Assembly (NCBI RefSeq): GCF_029937855.1
Contig: NZ_JAPYPC010000027.1
Location: 1 to 60,745, forward strand
Length of the DNA stretch: 60,745 nucleotides
Direction: 5' to 3'
Origin: Christiangramia sp.
Lineage (GTDB): Bacteria; Bacteroidota; Bacteroidia; Flavobacteriales; Flavobacteriaceae
The notes below the pieces were generated by a model, which made no database searches, was not told where the DNA came from, and saw only the letters and a list, made by a program, of their open reading frames with translations. Below are positions 1 through 8,674 of the stretch, one piece after another; positions within the stretch are counted from its first letter, which is position 1; each line of letters starts with the position of its first letter. The translations under genes were made by a program, and so were the position numbers.

Positions 1-2
1 AA

Positions 3-101
3 TTATATAGACATAGTGATTTAAAAACCACTTTAAATTATCAGGCAAATTTTATCCATAGGGATGCTGATGAAGCTTTGGATAGTGTTATCAATTTTTG
101 A
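3..101 (+). CDS. Tyrosine recombinase/integrase, C-terminal end only (cut by window start)
   Basis: Only the last 32 codons are present, read in frame from base 3 to the TGA at 99-101. They contain HSDLKTTLNYQ, which matches the last catalytic box of tyrosine recombinases (histidine, then LKTT, then the Tyr nucleophile), followed by a tail with NFIHRDADEALD. Enzymes of this family integrate, excise or invert mobile DNA. Its position just outside the copper cargo suggests it belongs to the element that carried this cargo, or to an adjacent one. The upstream part lies outside the window, so whether the gene is intact is unknown. Confidence 0.7.
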   Translation, partial: LYRHSDLKTTLNYQANFIHRDADEALDSVINF

Positions 102-417
102 TTTGGTAATTTGAAATTTATTATTCCTTCTCCATAGAATCTATAATTCATTTCTTATAAAATGTCACTTTTTTGTTAAATAAACTTAATTGTGAAAGTT
201 TTTCCCATAAAAACATAAGAAATTGATTTCATCGATTTTTAATTTTGCTATTCCTTAGAAGCAAGCTCACTTTAATTAACCTTTAGCTAAAATATATTTA
301 TCTCTCTCAATTCAATCGATGTTGAGAATTATAACAAATACTACAATTTTTTAATTAATTTAAATAAATAGAGGTGTAAAAAAATCAACCTAACCAATTA
401 ACCAAACCATTAATATT
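102..417. other. Intergenic region upstream of the first DUF3347-DUF305 pair
   Basis: No reading frame is supported. The stretch is very AT-rich and probably carries the promoter of the 418-1490 pair. The one clear element is an inverted repeat, TCTCAA at 305-310 and TTGAGA at 322-327, separated by 11 bases, about 90 bases before the start codon. It could be an operator, but no partner regulator can be assigned. Confidence 0.35.
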
Positions 418-963
418 ATGAGATCTATCATTAAGTTGGGAATTGCTCCCTTATTAGTTTTACTATTAGCTTCCTGTGTGGATAAAAAAGAAACCCAATC
501 TGTCGAAGTAAACACGCCTCAGGAAGTGAAAAAAAATGAAGAAAAAACCGCAGATGTTGCCGATCAGGATTTTATAGATGGTATGACGGGGAAGATCTGG
601 CATAACTATCTTGAAATCAAAATGGCACTTACCAATGATGACTCCGGCCAGGCAAAGGATGCAGCGAAAAGTATGGTCGATTCTTTCTCAGAAGATCGTG
701 CAGAATTAAAATCAATTGCTGCGCAGTTGGGAGACACTGACGATATTGAGGAGCAGAGAAGGTTATTTTCAAAGTTTACAGAATTGGCTGGGCCTATGTT
801 TGAGGAAGCCCTATCCGGTGGGACCATTTACAAGAAATTCTGTCCTATGGCTTTTAATAATGATGGTGCATACTGGTATGCTGATGTAGAGGAGATTAAA
901 AATCCATATTTCGGTGATAAAATGCTGAATTGTGGTTCCGTAAAAAAAACTATAGAAAAGTAA
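418..963 (+). CDS. DUF3347 lipoprotein, copy 1
   Basis: Small exported protein of 181 residues with a lipoprotein signal (hydrophobic residues 5-18, LASC with Cys20). Residues about 50-181 form a DUF3347 domain, with the hallmark C-terminal FCPMAFNNDGAYW and NPYFGDKMLNCG stretches (Cys142, Cys172). DUF3347 is common in Bacteroidota copper and silver loci, often next to CusB; the Met/Cys-containing C-terminus suggests metal binding in the periplasm, but no activity is established. The gene is followed after 32 bases by a DUF305 gene. The pair is almost repeated at 58254-59325: from residue 50 onward only about six residues differ, while the signal region has diverged. Confidence 0.85.
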   Translation: MRSIIKLGIAPLLVLLLASCVDKKETQSVEVNTPQEVKKNEEKTADVADQDFIDGMTGKIWHNYLEIKMALTNDDSGQAKDAAKSMVDSFSEDRAELKSIAAQLGDTDDIEEQRRLFSKFTELAGPMFEEALSGGTIYKKFCPMAFNNDGAYWYADVEEIKNPYFGDKMLNCGSVKKTIEK

Positions 964-995
964 AATTTCCCAATAAACCTTAAAAACCCAATTAG

Positions 996-1490
996 ATGAA
1001 TTCAGAAAATAACAATAACCACAAGTCTGGTGGAAGCAATTATGGTCGGTTTTTCCTAATGCTTGGTCTGTCCTTTTTAGCTATGTATATCACGATGTAC
1101 ATGAATACATATGAGTTTGACCATGTATATTTTAGTTTAACCCGCTTTTATATGACCTGTTTGGGAATTGCAGCTATGGCAGTGATCATGTTATCTCTTA
1201 TGCTGAAAATGTATAAAAACAAAAAAAAGAACATCGCTATTTATATTGGTAGCCTGGTGTTATTTATTTCGGCCTTAGGTCTTGTAAGAGCACAACGACC
1301 TATCATTGGGGATGTTTTATATATGAAGGCTATGATCCCCCACCATTCCATTGCGATATTAACCAGTAAAAGGGCAGATATTAAAGATCCTGAAACCAAA
1401 AAACTAGCCGAGGAGATCATTGAAGCACAGAAACGCGAAATTGCCCAAATGAAGAAGATCATTTATCGACTGAAAAACGAGGAGAATTAA
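996..1490 (+). CDS. DUF305 membrane protein, copy 1
   Basis: 164 residues. A polar, Asn-rich N-terminus is followed by three predicted membrane helices (about residues 18-36, 52-71, 80-97) and a C-terminal DUF305 segment containing MIPHHSIAIL (His116-His117) and an amphipathic helix to the end. DUF305 proteins with the paired His motif are repeatedly found in copper and other metal loci of Bacteroidota; a metal-handling role is inferred. It sits 32 bases behind the DUF3347 gene and is probably co-transcribed. A paralogue with about 95 percent identical residues occupies 58831-59325, where it is followed by a multicopper oxidase; here the following gene is broken. Confidence 0.8.
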   Translation: MNSENNNNHKSGGSNYGRFFLMLGLSFLAMYITMYMNTYEFDHVYFSLTRFYMTCLGIAAMAVIMLSLMLKMYKNKKKNIAIYIGSLVLFISALGLVRAQRPIIGDVLYMKAMIPHHSIAILTSKRADIKDPETKKLAEEIIEAQKREIAQMKKIIYRLKNEEN

Positions 1491-1566
1491 TCTGAATATT
1501 TTACAGCTCTTACATTAAGGAAGGAAATCTCTTGGAGAGAGTGAAGTTAAAAATTAAGAAAATTAT

Positions 1567-1801
1567 ATGCGAGAACTGATAAAAATGAATTTGCTAGATC
1601 TCTTTCTTATGGGAGTAAGTACAGTTTTTAGTCAACAGGAAAGACGAATACCAGATAGATTTTGGCTGGGTGAATGATCTTCCTGAAGGTTCAAATTTTG
1701 AAAATGAAACTATCTGGCAAGTGGGGATGGAATATGTAGTGAGCAAAACAATCCAGGTAATTGGTAGTTATGATAACCGCTTTGGGGCGGGACCGGTTTA
1801 G
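1567..1801 (+). pseudogene. Remnant of an exported, probably outer-membrane, protein
   Basis: The start at 1567 encodes a signal-like N-terminus ending in TVFSQQE and then hits a stop. From about 1650 another frame carries a plausible C-terminus (DFGWVNDLPEGSNFENETIW, then QVGMEYVV, then GSYDNRFGAG) ending at the TAG at 1799-1801. The two pieces look like the beginning and end of one gene after a large internal deletion and frameshift. The C-terminal pattern of alternating polar and hydrophobic residues resembles outer-membrane beta strands. In the second copy of this locus the equivalent place is taken by a multicopper oxidase, so a copper outer-membrane protein is possible but not shown. 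Confidence 0.5.
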
Positions 1802-1825
1802 AAATCTGGTTTTAAGATATACAAT

Positions 1826-3142
1826 ATGTCAAATTACAAAAAAAACAGTTTAAGTCTGATAGGAGCCATTTCTATGGGTACCAATGTTATGATTGGTGCA
1901 GGAATCTTTGCGCTTCTTGGTCAAGTGGCAGAACTTTCTGGTGAGTATTTTCCAATAGCTTTTATTGTGGGTGGAATTATATCAGGATTTAGTGCTTATT
2001 CCTATAACAAGATGTCTAATGCGTATCCATCTGCAGGAGGTATCGCCATGTATTTGGAGAAAGCATATGGAAAGGGACTTGTAACTGCTTTTGCAGCTTT
2101 ACTGATGACGTTCTCTATGATTATTAATGAAAGTCTGGTGGCCAGGACCTTTGGTAGTTATACTTTGCAATTGTTCGATGCGCCAAAAGACAGTTATCTC
2201 ATTCCCGTTTTAGGAGTAAGCTTACTCATTTTAGCCTTTGTAATTAACATTTCAGGTAATAAAGTAATAGGGAAATCCTCCCTAGCCATGGCGATCCTCA
2301 AAACCGGTGGATTATTGATCTTTGCCGGAGGAGCTATATATGCTTCGGGTTTTGTAGTATCAGATTTAGTACCTTCAGGAGATACCGGCGGGGAAAGGGG
2401 AGTTATGGAATATCTTGGAGCACTTGCCTTATCGATCCTCGCTTATAAGGGTTTTACGACGATCACCAACAGTGGAGGTGAAATTGTTAATCCGCATAAA
2501 AATGTAAGCAGGACCATTGTCATATCTTTATTGATCTGCGGGGTGACCTATTTACTGGTTTCCTGGGGGGTTATTTCCAATTTAAGTATTCCTGAAATAA
2601 TTGAAGCAAAGGATTATAGTCTTGCGGAAGCATCGAGGCCTTTATTTGGCCAATTTGGTTTATGGTTTACGGTTTCTATAGCCATAATCGCTACGATTTC
2701 AGGGGTTATTGCCAGCGTATTCGCGGTGTCAAGAATGACGGCTATGCTTACCGATATGAAGCTAATCCCACATAGCCATTTTGGCATGAAAGGAAGTATT
2801 CAAAAGCATATGCTGGTGTATATTATAGTAATTGCTATTGTGCTTACTATCTTTTTCGATCTTTCCAGGATAGCCTCTCTTGGGGCAATTTATTACTTGG
2901 TTATGGATATTATTATTCACTGGGGGGTGCTTACCAAAATGAGAGAAGATATAAAGGCGAAAGCTTGGATCGTAATTAGTGCCATAATTCTGGATCTAGT
3001 GGTATTAAGTTCTTTTGTTTTTATTAAAATAGAAAGGGATCCTGCACTTATTTGGATAGCATTTGGTTCTATGTTGCTCATTTTTCTAGGTGAAAGATGG
3101 TTTTTAAATCGAAAACTTCCGGAAAAAGGGTTGACGAATTAG
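1826..3142 (+). CDS. APC-superfamily permease
   Basis: 438 residues, almost entirely hydrophobic, with about twelve predicted membrane helices. The N-terminal GAISMGTNVMIGAGIFALLG matches the helix-1 signature of amino acid/polyamine/organocation (APC) permeases, and YPSAGGIAMYLEKAYG matches the helix 2-3 region of the family. It should import or exchange an amino acid or amine across the inner membrane; the substrate cannot be read from sequence. It lies between the broken 1567 gene and the multicopper oxidase, on the same strand. A second APC permease of the same length but different sequence is at 36731-38047. Confidence 0.8.
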   Translation: MSNYKKNSLSLIGAISMGTNVMIGAGIFALLGQVAELSGEYFPIAFIVGGIISGFSAYSYNKMSNAYPSAGGIAMYLEKAYGKGLVTAFAALLMTFSMIINESLVARTFGSYTLQLFDAPKDSYLIPVLGVSLLILAFVINISGNKVIGKSSLAMAILKTGGLLIFAGGAIYASGFVVSDLVPSGDTGGERGVMEYLGALALSILAYKGFTTITNSGGEIVNPHKNVSRTIVISLLICGVTYLLVSWGVISNLSIPEIIEAKDYSLAEASRPLFGQFGLWFTVSIAIIATISGVIASVFAVSRMTAMLTDMKLIPHSHFGMKGSIQKHMLVYIIVIAIVLTIFFDLSRIASLGAIYYLVMDIIIHWGVLTKMREDIKAKAWIVISAIILDLVVLSSFVFIKIERDPALIWIAFGSMLLIFLGERWFLNRKLPEKGLTN

Positions 3143-3251
3143 GAGCTGTTAGTTTGTTACGACTTTTAAGTTGTCTAAGTATCTAAAATTTAAGCGGGGC
3201 TTTAACCTTCCTTGTGCTGAAATTTTTACGAATGCAATTCAAAATAATATA

Positions 3252-4931
3252 ATGATAAAAAAAAACGTAAACAGAAGGAATTTTATACAAACTGCAAGCC
3301 TGGCAGCTGCAGGTTTCTATGTAATGCCTTTTTTTGCCTCCTGTAAATCGGATGCCTCCACCCGGCATCCCGAGACCGTAAATAAAATGAACAAGGATTT
3401 TATTGCCGATTTAGATCTACAACTTACCGCATTACCTTCCCAGACCGGCATCTATCCAGAAAGTAGTACCAAAACATATTCCTATAGAGCATCTATTATA
3501 AAAGGTAGTGAAGGTAATTTACAAAATATAGAGGGTAGCTATTTAGGACCTGTTATTCGGGTAAAAAAGGGCGATAAGGTTAGGGTGAGGTATGAAAACC
3601 AGATTCCGGCCGAATCTATTGTACATTGGCATGGCCTGCACGTGTCTCACGAGAATGATGGCCACCCAGAGCATGTAATAAGTGAAGGCGAAACCTATTA
3701 TTATGAATTTGAAGTGATGAACAGGGCTGGAACGTATTGGTTTCACCCACATCCGCATAAACATACAGGGGAACAGGTATATAAGGGACTGGCAGGATTG
3801 TTTATCGTATCTGATAAAGATGAAGAAAAATTAAATTTACCCCAGGGTGAATATGATATTCCCGTGGTAATCCAGGACAGGACTTTTAATGATAATAGGC
3901 AGCTCCAATACCTAGGTGATGGAGAGATGGATCGAATGCAGGGTTTTTTAGGTGAGCAAATATTGATCAATGGTAAAATTGATAATACCCTGAACCTGGG
4001 CGCAAACGGGAAATATCGTTTAAGGCTCTTAAACGGTTCCAATTCCCGTGCCTATAAATTGGCATGGGATCACGGCGAAGCGATAACCGTATTGGGTGTA
4101 GATGGAGGTCTGCTTAAAGCGCCAAAAAGAATGCCTTATTTAATGCTAGGGCCGGCCCAACGGATAGATGTTTGGTTGGATTTATCTCAACAGTCAGAAA
4201 ATAGTCGTATTAAACTGGTCCATTTACCTATCCCACTGGAGATGATGGGTGGTGGCATGATGAATGGCGGGATGATGGGAAATAGCAGTAGCAATCACTT
4301 GCCTTATGACACTCAGTTTGATATTCTGGAAATAAAGGTGGGGGCTTCCGCAGAAAACAATGCTCAATTACCTGGTGAGCTCAGTTCTTTCAATACATTG
4401 GCAGCCACAGATGCCATTAATAAAAACAACCCCAGAACTTTCACTTTTGCTATGGGCGGAATGATGAAATGGACCATTAATGGGCGTATCTATAACGGCA
4501 CTGAAGTAGCCGAAGAAGAGACTGTGAAATTAGATACTACCGAAATCTGGCGTATCAATAATGGAAACCAGTTTTCTTCAGATTCTGATGATGACAGCGG
4601 AATGATGGGTGGAGGAATGCATGGCAATGGTGGAATGATGGGCGGTCAGGGAGGCATGGGTAATATGATGCAAATGCCACACCCGGTTCATATTCACCAG
4701 CTACAATTCAATATTCTTAACCGGAAGACTGAAGAAGTAGACCAGAAACTCTGGGAGCTTACTAAAGACGGTTTTATTAACGAAGGCTGGCAGGACAGTG
4801 TTTATCTATTGCCAGGTATGCAAATGGATTTGATCATGCGATTTGAAGATTTTAAAGGATTGTTTCTCTACCATTGCCACAATCTGGAGCATGAGGATAT
4901 GGGCATGATGAGAAACTTTAAAATAGTTTAG
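3252..4931 (+). CDS. Multicopper oxidase, Tat-exported lipoprotein (CueO-like)
   Basis: 559 residues from the ATG at 3252. An upstream TTG start at 3171 would add 27 residues before the signal and is unlikely. The N-terminus has a twin-arginine motif (RRNFIQ, residues 8-13), a hydrophobic stretch and FFASC (Cys31), suggesting a Tat-exported lipoprotein. Copper ligands are visible: HWHG at 125-128, HPHPHKH at 165-171, HPVHIH at 477-482 and HCHNLEHEDMGMM from 541. Two Met/Gly-rich inserts (MMGGGMMNGGMMG; a longer one after residue 450) resemble the Met-rich substrate loops of cuprous oxidases. It probably oxidises Cu(I) in the periplasm. The Met-rich protein follows 83 bases downstream. Confidence 0.9.
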   Translation: MIKKNVNRRNFIQTASLAAAGFYVMPFFASCKSDASTRHPETVNKMNKDFIADLDLQLTALPSQTGIYPESSTKTYSYRASIIKGSEGNLQNIEGSYLGPVIRVKKGDKVRVRYENQIPAESIVHWHGLHVSHENDGHPEHVISEGETYYYEFEVMNRAGTYWFHPHPHKHTGEQVYKGLAGLFIVSDKDEEKLNLPQGEYDIPVVIQDRTFNDNRQLQYLGDGEMDRMQGFLGEQILINGKIDNTLNLGANGKYRLRLLNGSNSRAYKLAWDHGEAITVLGVDGGLLKAPKRMPYLMLGPAQRIDVWLDLSQQSENSRIKLVHLPIPLEMMGGGMMNGGMMGNSSSNHLPYDTQFDILEIKVGASAENNAQLPGELSSFNTLAATDAINKNNPRTFTFAMGGMMKWTINGRIYNGTEVAEEETVKLDTTEIWRINNGNQFSSDSDDDSGMMGGGMHGNGGMMGGQGGMGNMMQMPHPVHIHQLQFNILNRKTEEVDQKLWELTKDGFINEGWQDSVYLLPGMQMDLIMRFEDFKGLFLYHCHNLEHEDMGMMRNFKIV

Positions 4932-5014
4932 CAAATACCGGAATCGAGGTTATCCTTGAAAGCTTAGTATTATTTAAAACAAAAACTTTTATCAACCATT
5001 TAAAACAAATTACA

Positions 5015-5620
5015 ATGAAAACAATTTTAAAAGTAACTTTTTTAGTAGGAACTATTGCGACATTCATAAGTTGTAATGCAACTTTTAATGCCAGCGAAGC
5101 GATGGAAACACAGCAAAACAGAAATGCGGTTTATCAGGAAATCATCAGCAATCCGGCTCAATTCAATGAGCTTTTGGATCTGGCTGCCAACAATGAAATG
5201 GCAAAGAAAACATTGATGCAGAACCATATGCAAATGATGGAATCAGGGAAAATGGAAGCCATGATGAAGAAGAATCCTGAGATGAAGGAGAAAATGAAAA
5301 AAATGATGCAGGAAAAGATGGAAAAAGATCCCGAAATGAAAGAAATGATGGGGAAAATGATGATGAAGAAAATGAAGGAAAATCCAGAAATGAAAGAAAA
5401 AATGATGCATGAGATGATGCATTCCATGGAGAAAGATCCTGAATTCAGAAAAAAAATGATGCAGGGAATGATGAAAAAAATGAAAGAAAACCCTGAAATG
5501 ATGAAGGAAATGATGGAAAAAATGCATGACGATCCTGAAATGATGGAAAAAATGAAACAACATATGGACAAATCCAAAAAAGAAGGGGAGAAGCATAAAG
5601 ACCATAAACAGAAACCATAA
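5015..5620 (+). CDS. Met-rich lipoprotein with 18-residue helical repeats
   Basis: 201 residues, of which I count about 42 Met. The N-terminus is a lipoprotein signal (TFISC, Cys20). Residues 87-176 hold six repeats that begin with NPE or DPE at 87, 105, 123, 141, 159 and 173, alternating Asn and Asp, with 18-residue spacing except for the last. Each unit is filled with Met and Lys/Glu, and Asn/Asp-Pro-Glu is a good helix N-cap, so a string of short amphipathic Met-faced helices is likely. The C-terminus is Lys/His-rich. Directly behind a Cu(I) oxidase, a periplasmic copper sponge or donor is a fair inference. I cannot name a family; the NPEM repeats superficially recall Sti1-type DP repeats. 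Confidence 0.75.
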   Translation: MKTILKVTFLVGTIATFISCNATFNASEAMETQQNRNAVYQEIISNPAQFNELLDLAANNEMAKKTLMQNHMQMMESGKMEAMMKKNPEMKEKMKKMMQEKMEKDPEMKEMMGKMMMKKMKENPEMKEKMMHEMMHSMEKDPEFRKKMMQGMMKKMKENPEMMKEMMEKMHDDPEMMEKMKQHMDKSKKEGEKHKDHKQKP

Positions 5621-5631
5621 TTTTTGAAATT

Positions 5632-5829
5632 ATGATGATGTACTGGTGGATTTTAATAGGAGCTGTTGTTCTGGCCGCGATTTTATTGCCCGTTAGTCGT
5701 TGGAAAACAAAGAATGAAAACAACCTCGAAGAGCCTTTGCAAATCCTTAAAAAAAGGTATGCAAAAGGTGAAATAAGTAAAGACGAGTTTGAAGAGCAAA
5801 AAAGTATTCTTAAAAAAAACAGATCATGA
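5632..5829 (+). CDS. SHOCT-domain small membrane protein
   Basis: 65 residues: one membrane helix (about 4-22, with WW) and a C-terminal SHOCT motif (LQILKKRYAKGEISKDEFEEQKSIL). SHOCT segments occur at the C-terminus of many small membrane proteins and probably mediate assembly; no activity is known. It begins 11 bases after the Met-rich gene and its TGA overlaps the next ATG by 4 bases, so the genes are translationally coupled. Similar proteins recur at 24073-24324 and 25356-25547. Confidence 0.75.
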   Translation: MMMYWWILIGAVVLAAILLPVSRWKTKNENNLEEPLQILKKRYAKGEISKDEFEEQKSILKKNRS

Positions 5830-6212
5830 ATTACTATTTTAATAAAACGATAAAAGGAGATTTTGAGCAGGTACTCGAAAAAGTTACCCAGGAACTCGAA
5901 AAAGAAGGTTTCGGGGTTTTAACCGAAATCAATGTTACCGAGACTTTAAAGAAGAAACTGGATGTAAATTTTAGGAATTATCGCATTCTGGGGGCTTGTA
6001 ACGCTCCTTATGCGCATAAAGCATTAAAAGCAGAAGATAGGATTGGTACCATGCTACCATGCAACGTTATTGTTCAGGAAAAGGAAGCCGGGGAGATAGA
6101 AGTAGCCGCAGTTAACCCTATAGCTTCTATGCAGGCCGTTGATAATGGAGATTTGGGTGAGATAGCCGAAGAGATTAAGGAGAAACTGGAAAAAGTTATT
6201 CATAATCTATAG
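5826..6212 (+). CDS. DUF302 protein
   Basis: 128 residues, no signal peptide. It matches the DUF302 pattern: an N-terminal beta-alpha unit (FEQVLEKVTQELEKEGFGVLTEINV), then RNYRILGACNAPYAHKAL and GTMLPCNVIVQE, with Cys at about 59 and 79, and PIASMQAV near the end. DUF302 proteins are small alpha/beta proteins often found with metal, thiol or stress genes; function unknown. The start overlaps the upstream SHOCT gene by ATGA. It probably ends the operon begun by the oxidase, because about 200 bases without a gene follow. Confidence 0.8.
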   Translation: MNYYFNKTIKGDFEQVLEKVTQELEKEGFGVLTEINVTETLKKKLDVNFRNYRILGACNAPYAHKALKAEDRIGTMLPCNVIVQEKEAGEIEVAAVNPIASMQAVDNGDLGEIAEEIKEKLEKVIHNL

Positions 6213-6411
6213 TTTTTATTGATTAGCTGTTTTTCTATCTTAAAAGTGCTTTTATCATCCTGTCCTGATGTTTAGGTAGTTTTAAGGTCGGCAAATTACC
6301 CTGATTTATCTTGAAATAAGATTCTGAACCGGGTCCAGAAAGAAGTTATTTTTCAGTTAAAAATACGTTACATACAAGCAATATTTTAATAAACCTTTAA
6401 AAATAAATATC

Positions 6412-6597
6412 ATGAAAAAATTAAGAATTCTAATGTTGGTCTTATTTGTGGGAGCTTTTAATCTTACGATGCTCTCCTGCAGGGAAACTACTGAAGATGA
6501 CCACGTTGATATGGAAATGGAACATGGAGAAATGGAAGATGATGATATGGAAATGGGTCATGATGAGTCTATGGACCATGACGATGAACATGAATAA
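6412..6597 (+). CDS. Small acidic Met/His lipoprotein
   Basis: 61 residues: a lipoprotein signal ending in MLSC (Cys23), then a tail made almost only of Asp, Glu, Met and His (DMEMEHGEMEDDDMEMGHDE). Such tails bind soft and borderline metals; a periplasmic copper-binding role is inferred from composition and neighbours. The length is typical of unnamed Bacteroidota metal-locus peptides. An overlapping frame at 6446-6640 is a shadow of this gene. Confidence 0.65.
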   Translation: MKKLRILMLVLFVGAFNLTMLSCRETTEDDHVDMEMEHGEMEDDDMEMGHDESMDHDDEHE

Positions 6598-6603
6598 TAA
6601 GTT

Positions 6604-6675
6604 TGAGGAAAATGGAGGGATGGTCTTAAGTATTAATTAGTTGAATTTCTTTTTCTCCCTCCTTTTCTTTCATTT
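6604..6675 (+). terminator. Possible terminator after the acidic lipoprotein gene
   Basis: A GGAGGGA arm at about 6614-6620 pairs with TCCCTCC at about 6656-6662, followed by a T-rich run (CTTTTCTTTCATTTTT). The loop is long, so efficiency is uncertain. Confidence 0.35.
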
Positions 6676-6751
6676 TTAGCTTCTGTAATTATTATTAATC
6701 AGGCCAATTATAATAGGAGACAGGTATTGGTTATTTTAAAAATTAAATTTT

Positions 6752-7402
6752 ATGAAAAAAACCGTTCTTATATTTTTTTTGATGTTCTTACCCATACTGG
6801 GAGGGGCACAGGATGATGAGCACTATCATCATAACCACGAAGAAGATACGATCCAACAGGTTGACACTATAGATCTGGAGAAAGAAGTTAATGCATCAAC
6901 CAAACTTGAAAATAATCAGGATAAACCAGTTAAAGCTAATCTGGATGACTTCCCTAACCTGCATCCTTTAGTAGTACATTTTCCAATAGTACTTTTACTT
7001 TTAGGTGGGATATTACAATTAATTCAACTTTTTGTTCTTAAAAGAAACCTGGACTGGGTAATACTTCTATGTGCCGGTGCCGGATTTATAGGAGCTTATG
7101 TTGCAGGAGTGTATGCGCATCCTCATACCCATGATCTTAGCGAAATGGCAAAGAAGGTTTTAGAACAGCATGATATATATGCAGAATGGACCATTTATGC
7201 CAGTGCCCTGGCAGCCGTTTTAAAACTTGGAAGTATCTTCTTGATTAAAAAGAACCGTATTTTCGAAATTGCGGTTTTCTTGGTTTTGGGCTTCGCTGCG
7301 TATTCTGTATCTGAAGCAGGACATTATGGTTCTCAATTGGTTTATATAGAAGGAGTAGGGCCTCAAGGCGATTACCTCGAATCTGAAGGACATGGACACT
7401 AA
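6752..7402 (+). CDS. DUF2231-type membrane protein with His-rich ends
   Basis: 216 residues. The cleavable signal ends in GGAQ, followed by a His/acidic segment (DDEHYHHNHEED). The core contains HPLVVHFPIVLLLLG (about 71-85), the hallmark of DUF2231 membrane proteins, and four predicted helices. HPHTHD lies in a loop, and the chain ends EGHGH. Proteins of this family may coordinate heme or metal through the conserved His residues. Here a metal-linked role is inferred from the His clusters and the copper genes around it. It stands alone, 150 bases from each neighbour. Confidence 0.7.
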   Translation: MKKTVLIFFLMFLPILGGAQDDEHYHHNHEEDTIQQVDTIDLEKEVNASTKLENNQDKPVKANLDDFPNLHPLVVHFPIVLLLLGGILQLIQLFVLKRNLDWVILLCAGAGFIGAYVAGVYAHPHTHDLSEMAKKVLEQHDIYAEWTIYASALAAVLKLGSIFLIKKNRIFEIAVFLVLGFAAYSVSEAGHYGSQLVYIEGVGPQGDYLESEGHGH

Positions 7403-7551
7403 AACCTGTATTTTCCTGCTTATATCATTTACTAAACATGGTCAGATATGAGTGTACAAAATAGCTATAATTAAAAGTTCACCGTTACTAGTGTATTTTA
7501 TAATGACAGGATTGAATTCTATTTAAAACGATCTGAGTAATAATTTATGAT

Positions 7552-8559
7552 ATGGCAATATTTCTGGCTTTAGGGCTCATTATTTATATAGCTACAGTAC
7601 TGGATATACTTCAAACGACATTGTCTATGCAAGGAGGAGGCTGGTTAACTAGTAGGTATTCTCATCTCTTCTGGAAACTTTTTCTTTTTATTTCCGGTGG
7701 TAATGGTAAATCAAAAATCTTATCTCATGCAGGTTATATATTGTTGATTTCAATTGTTTTAATCTGGGTATTTTTATTGTGGTTTAGTTTTGTCCTTATT
7801 TTGATATCACAACCTGGAATTATTGTTAACAGTAGCACGCAAATTCCTGCAGATCTTTTGGAAATTATTTATTACAGCGGATATACCTTATCTACCCTGG
7901 GCATGGGAGATTTTATAGCTGCCGGAAATGGGGGCAGGATTCTCACCAGCTTTTATTCTTTTACCGGCCTCATTCTCTTAACTATGTCGGTCACATATTT
8001 CATCCCTGTACTGTCAGCAGTTATAGAGCAACGAAAACTGGGAATAAGACTTAGCATATTAGGGAGCAGTCCTGAAAAAATAATCCTAAACTTCTGGGAT
8101 GGTAAAAGCTTTCAATCCTATACTTCTAAAGTTGACGAACTATCTGGATCAATTATAAAATATAGTCAGCAACATAGGGCTTATCCCGTAATTCACTATT
8201 TCCATAATCACAAAGAGAAGAATGCCATTATTTTACAACTTGCTAGACTTTACGAAGCCTATCTTATTCTAGCATTTAACTTAAATGATAGGGTAAAACC
8301 AGAGCAAGGAGACTTACGTCCATTAGATATTGCTTTCGAGAATTATTTTGAAGTTTTAAAAGAGGTAACGCATATAAATGCCAGTAATGAAACTCCAGCA
8401 TATTCAACCCTACAAAAATTAGAGGAACTTAGTTTAATTGACAAGTCCAAGGGGAATCACGCGTTAGACACTAAGTCTGAAGATCTTCGTAAAATTTTTC
8501 TAACCCTGGTACAGCAGGATGGATGGACTTGGAATCAGGTAGACACAAAAAAACCTTAA
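7552..8559 (+). CDS. Potassium channel-like membrane protein
   Basis: 335 residues. An N-terminal helix is followed by a second helix (about 62-90), a re-entrant pore region SGYTLSTLGMGDFIA (residues about 115-129) and a third helix, an arrangement like the two-helix ion channel fold. The filter reads TLGMGD where canonical K+ channels have T-V-G-Y-G-D, so the selectivity may differ. The C-terminal 170 residues are soluble and unassigned. Ion-channel family membership is moderately sure; the gating ligand is unknown. Confidence 0.65.
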   Translation: MAIFLALGLIIYIATVLDILQTTLSMQGGGWLTSRYSHLFWKLFLFISGGNGKSKILSHAGYILLISIVLIWVFLLWFSFVLILISQPGIIVNSSTQIPADLLEIIYYSGYTLSTLGMGDFIAAGNGGRILTSFYSFTGLILLTMSVTYFIPVLSAVIEQRKLGIRLSILGSSPEKIILNFWDGKSFQSYTSKVDELSGSIIKYSQQHRAYPVIHYFHNHKEKNAIILQLARLYEAYLILAFNLNDRVKPEQGDLRPLDIAFENYFEVLKEVTHINASNETPAYSTLQKLEELSLIDKSKGNHALDTKSEDLRKIFLTLVQQDGWTWNQVDTKKP

Positions 8560-8674
8560 ATATTCTTTCCACAAGTTAAATTTATTTAAAACTGAAAGAT
8601 CTTACCATAATTTTATAAGTATCGGTTTGAACTCATTTCTATCTTTATGGTATAACCATAAAAATCAATTAGTT

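Noticed and set aside
5042-5605. Long minus-strand open frames across the Met-rich gene
   Set aside because: They are reverse readings of Met/Lys-rich codons (Ile/Phe/His-rich strings) without start context; shadows of the real gene.
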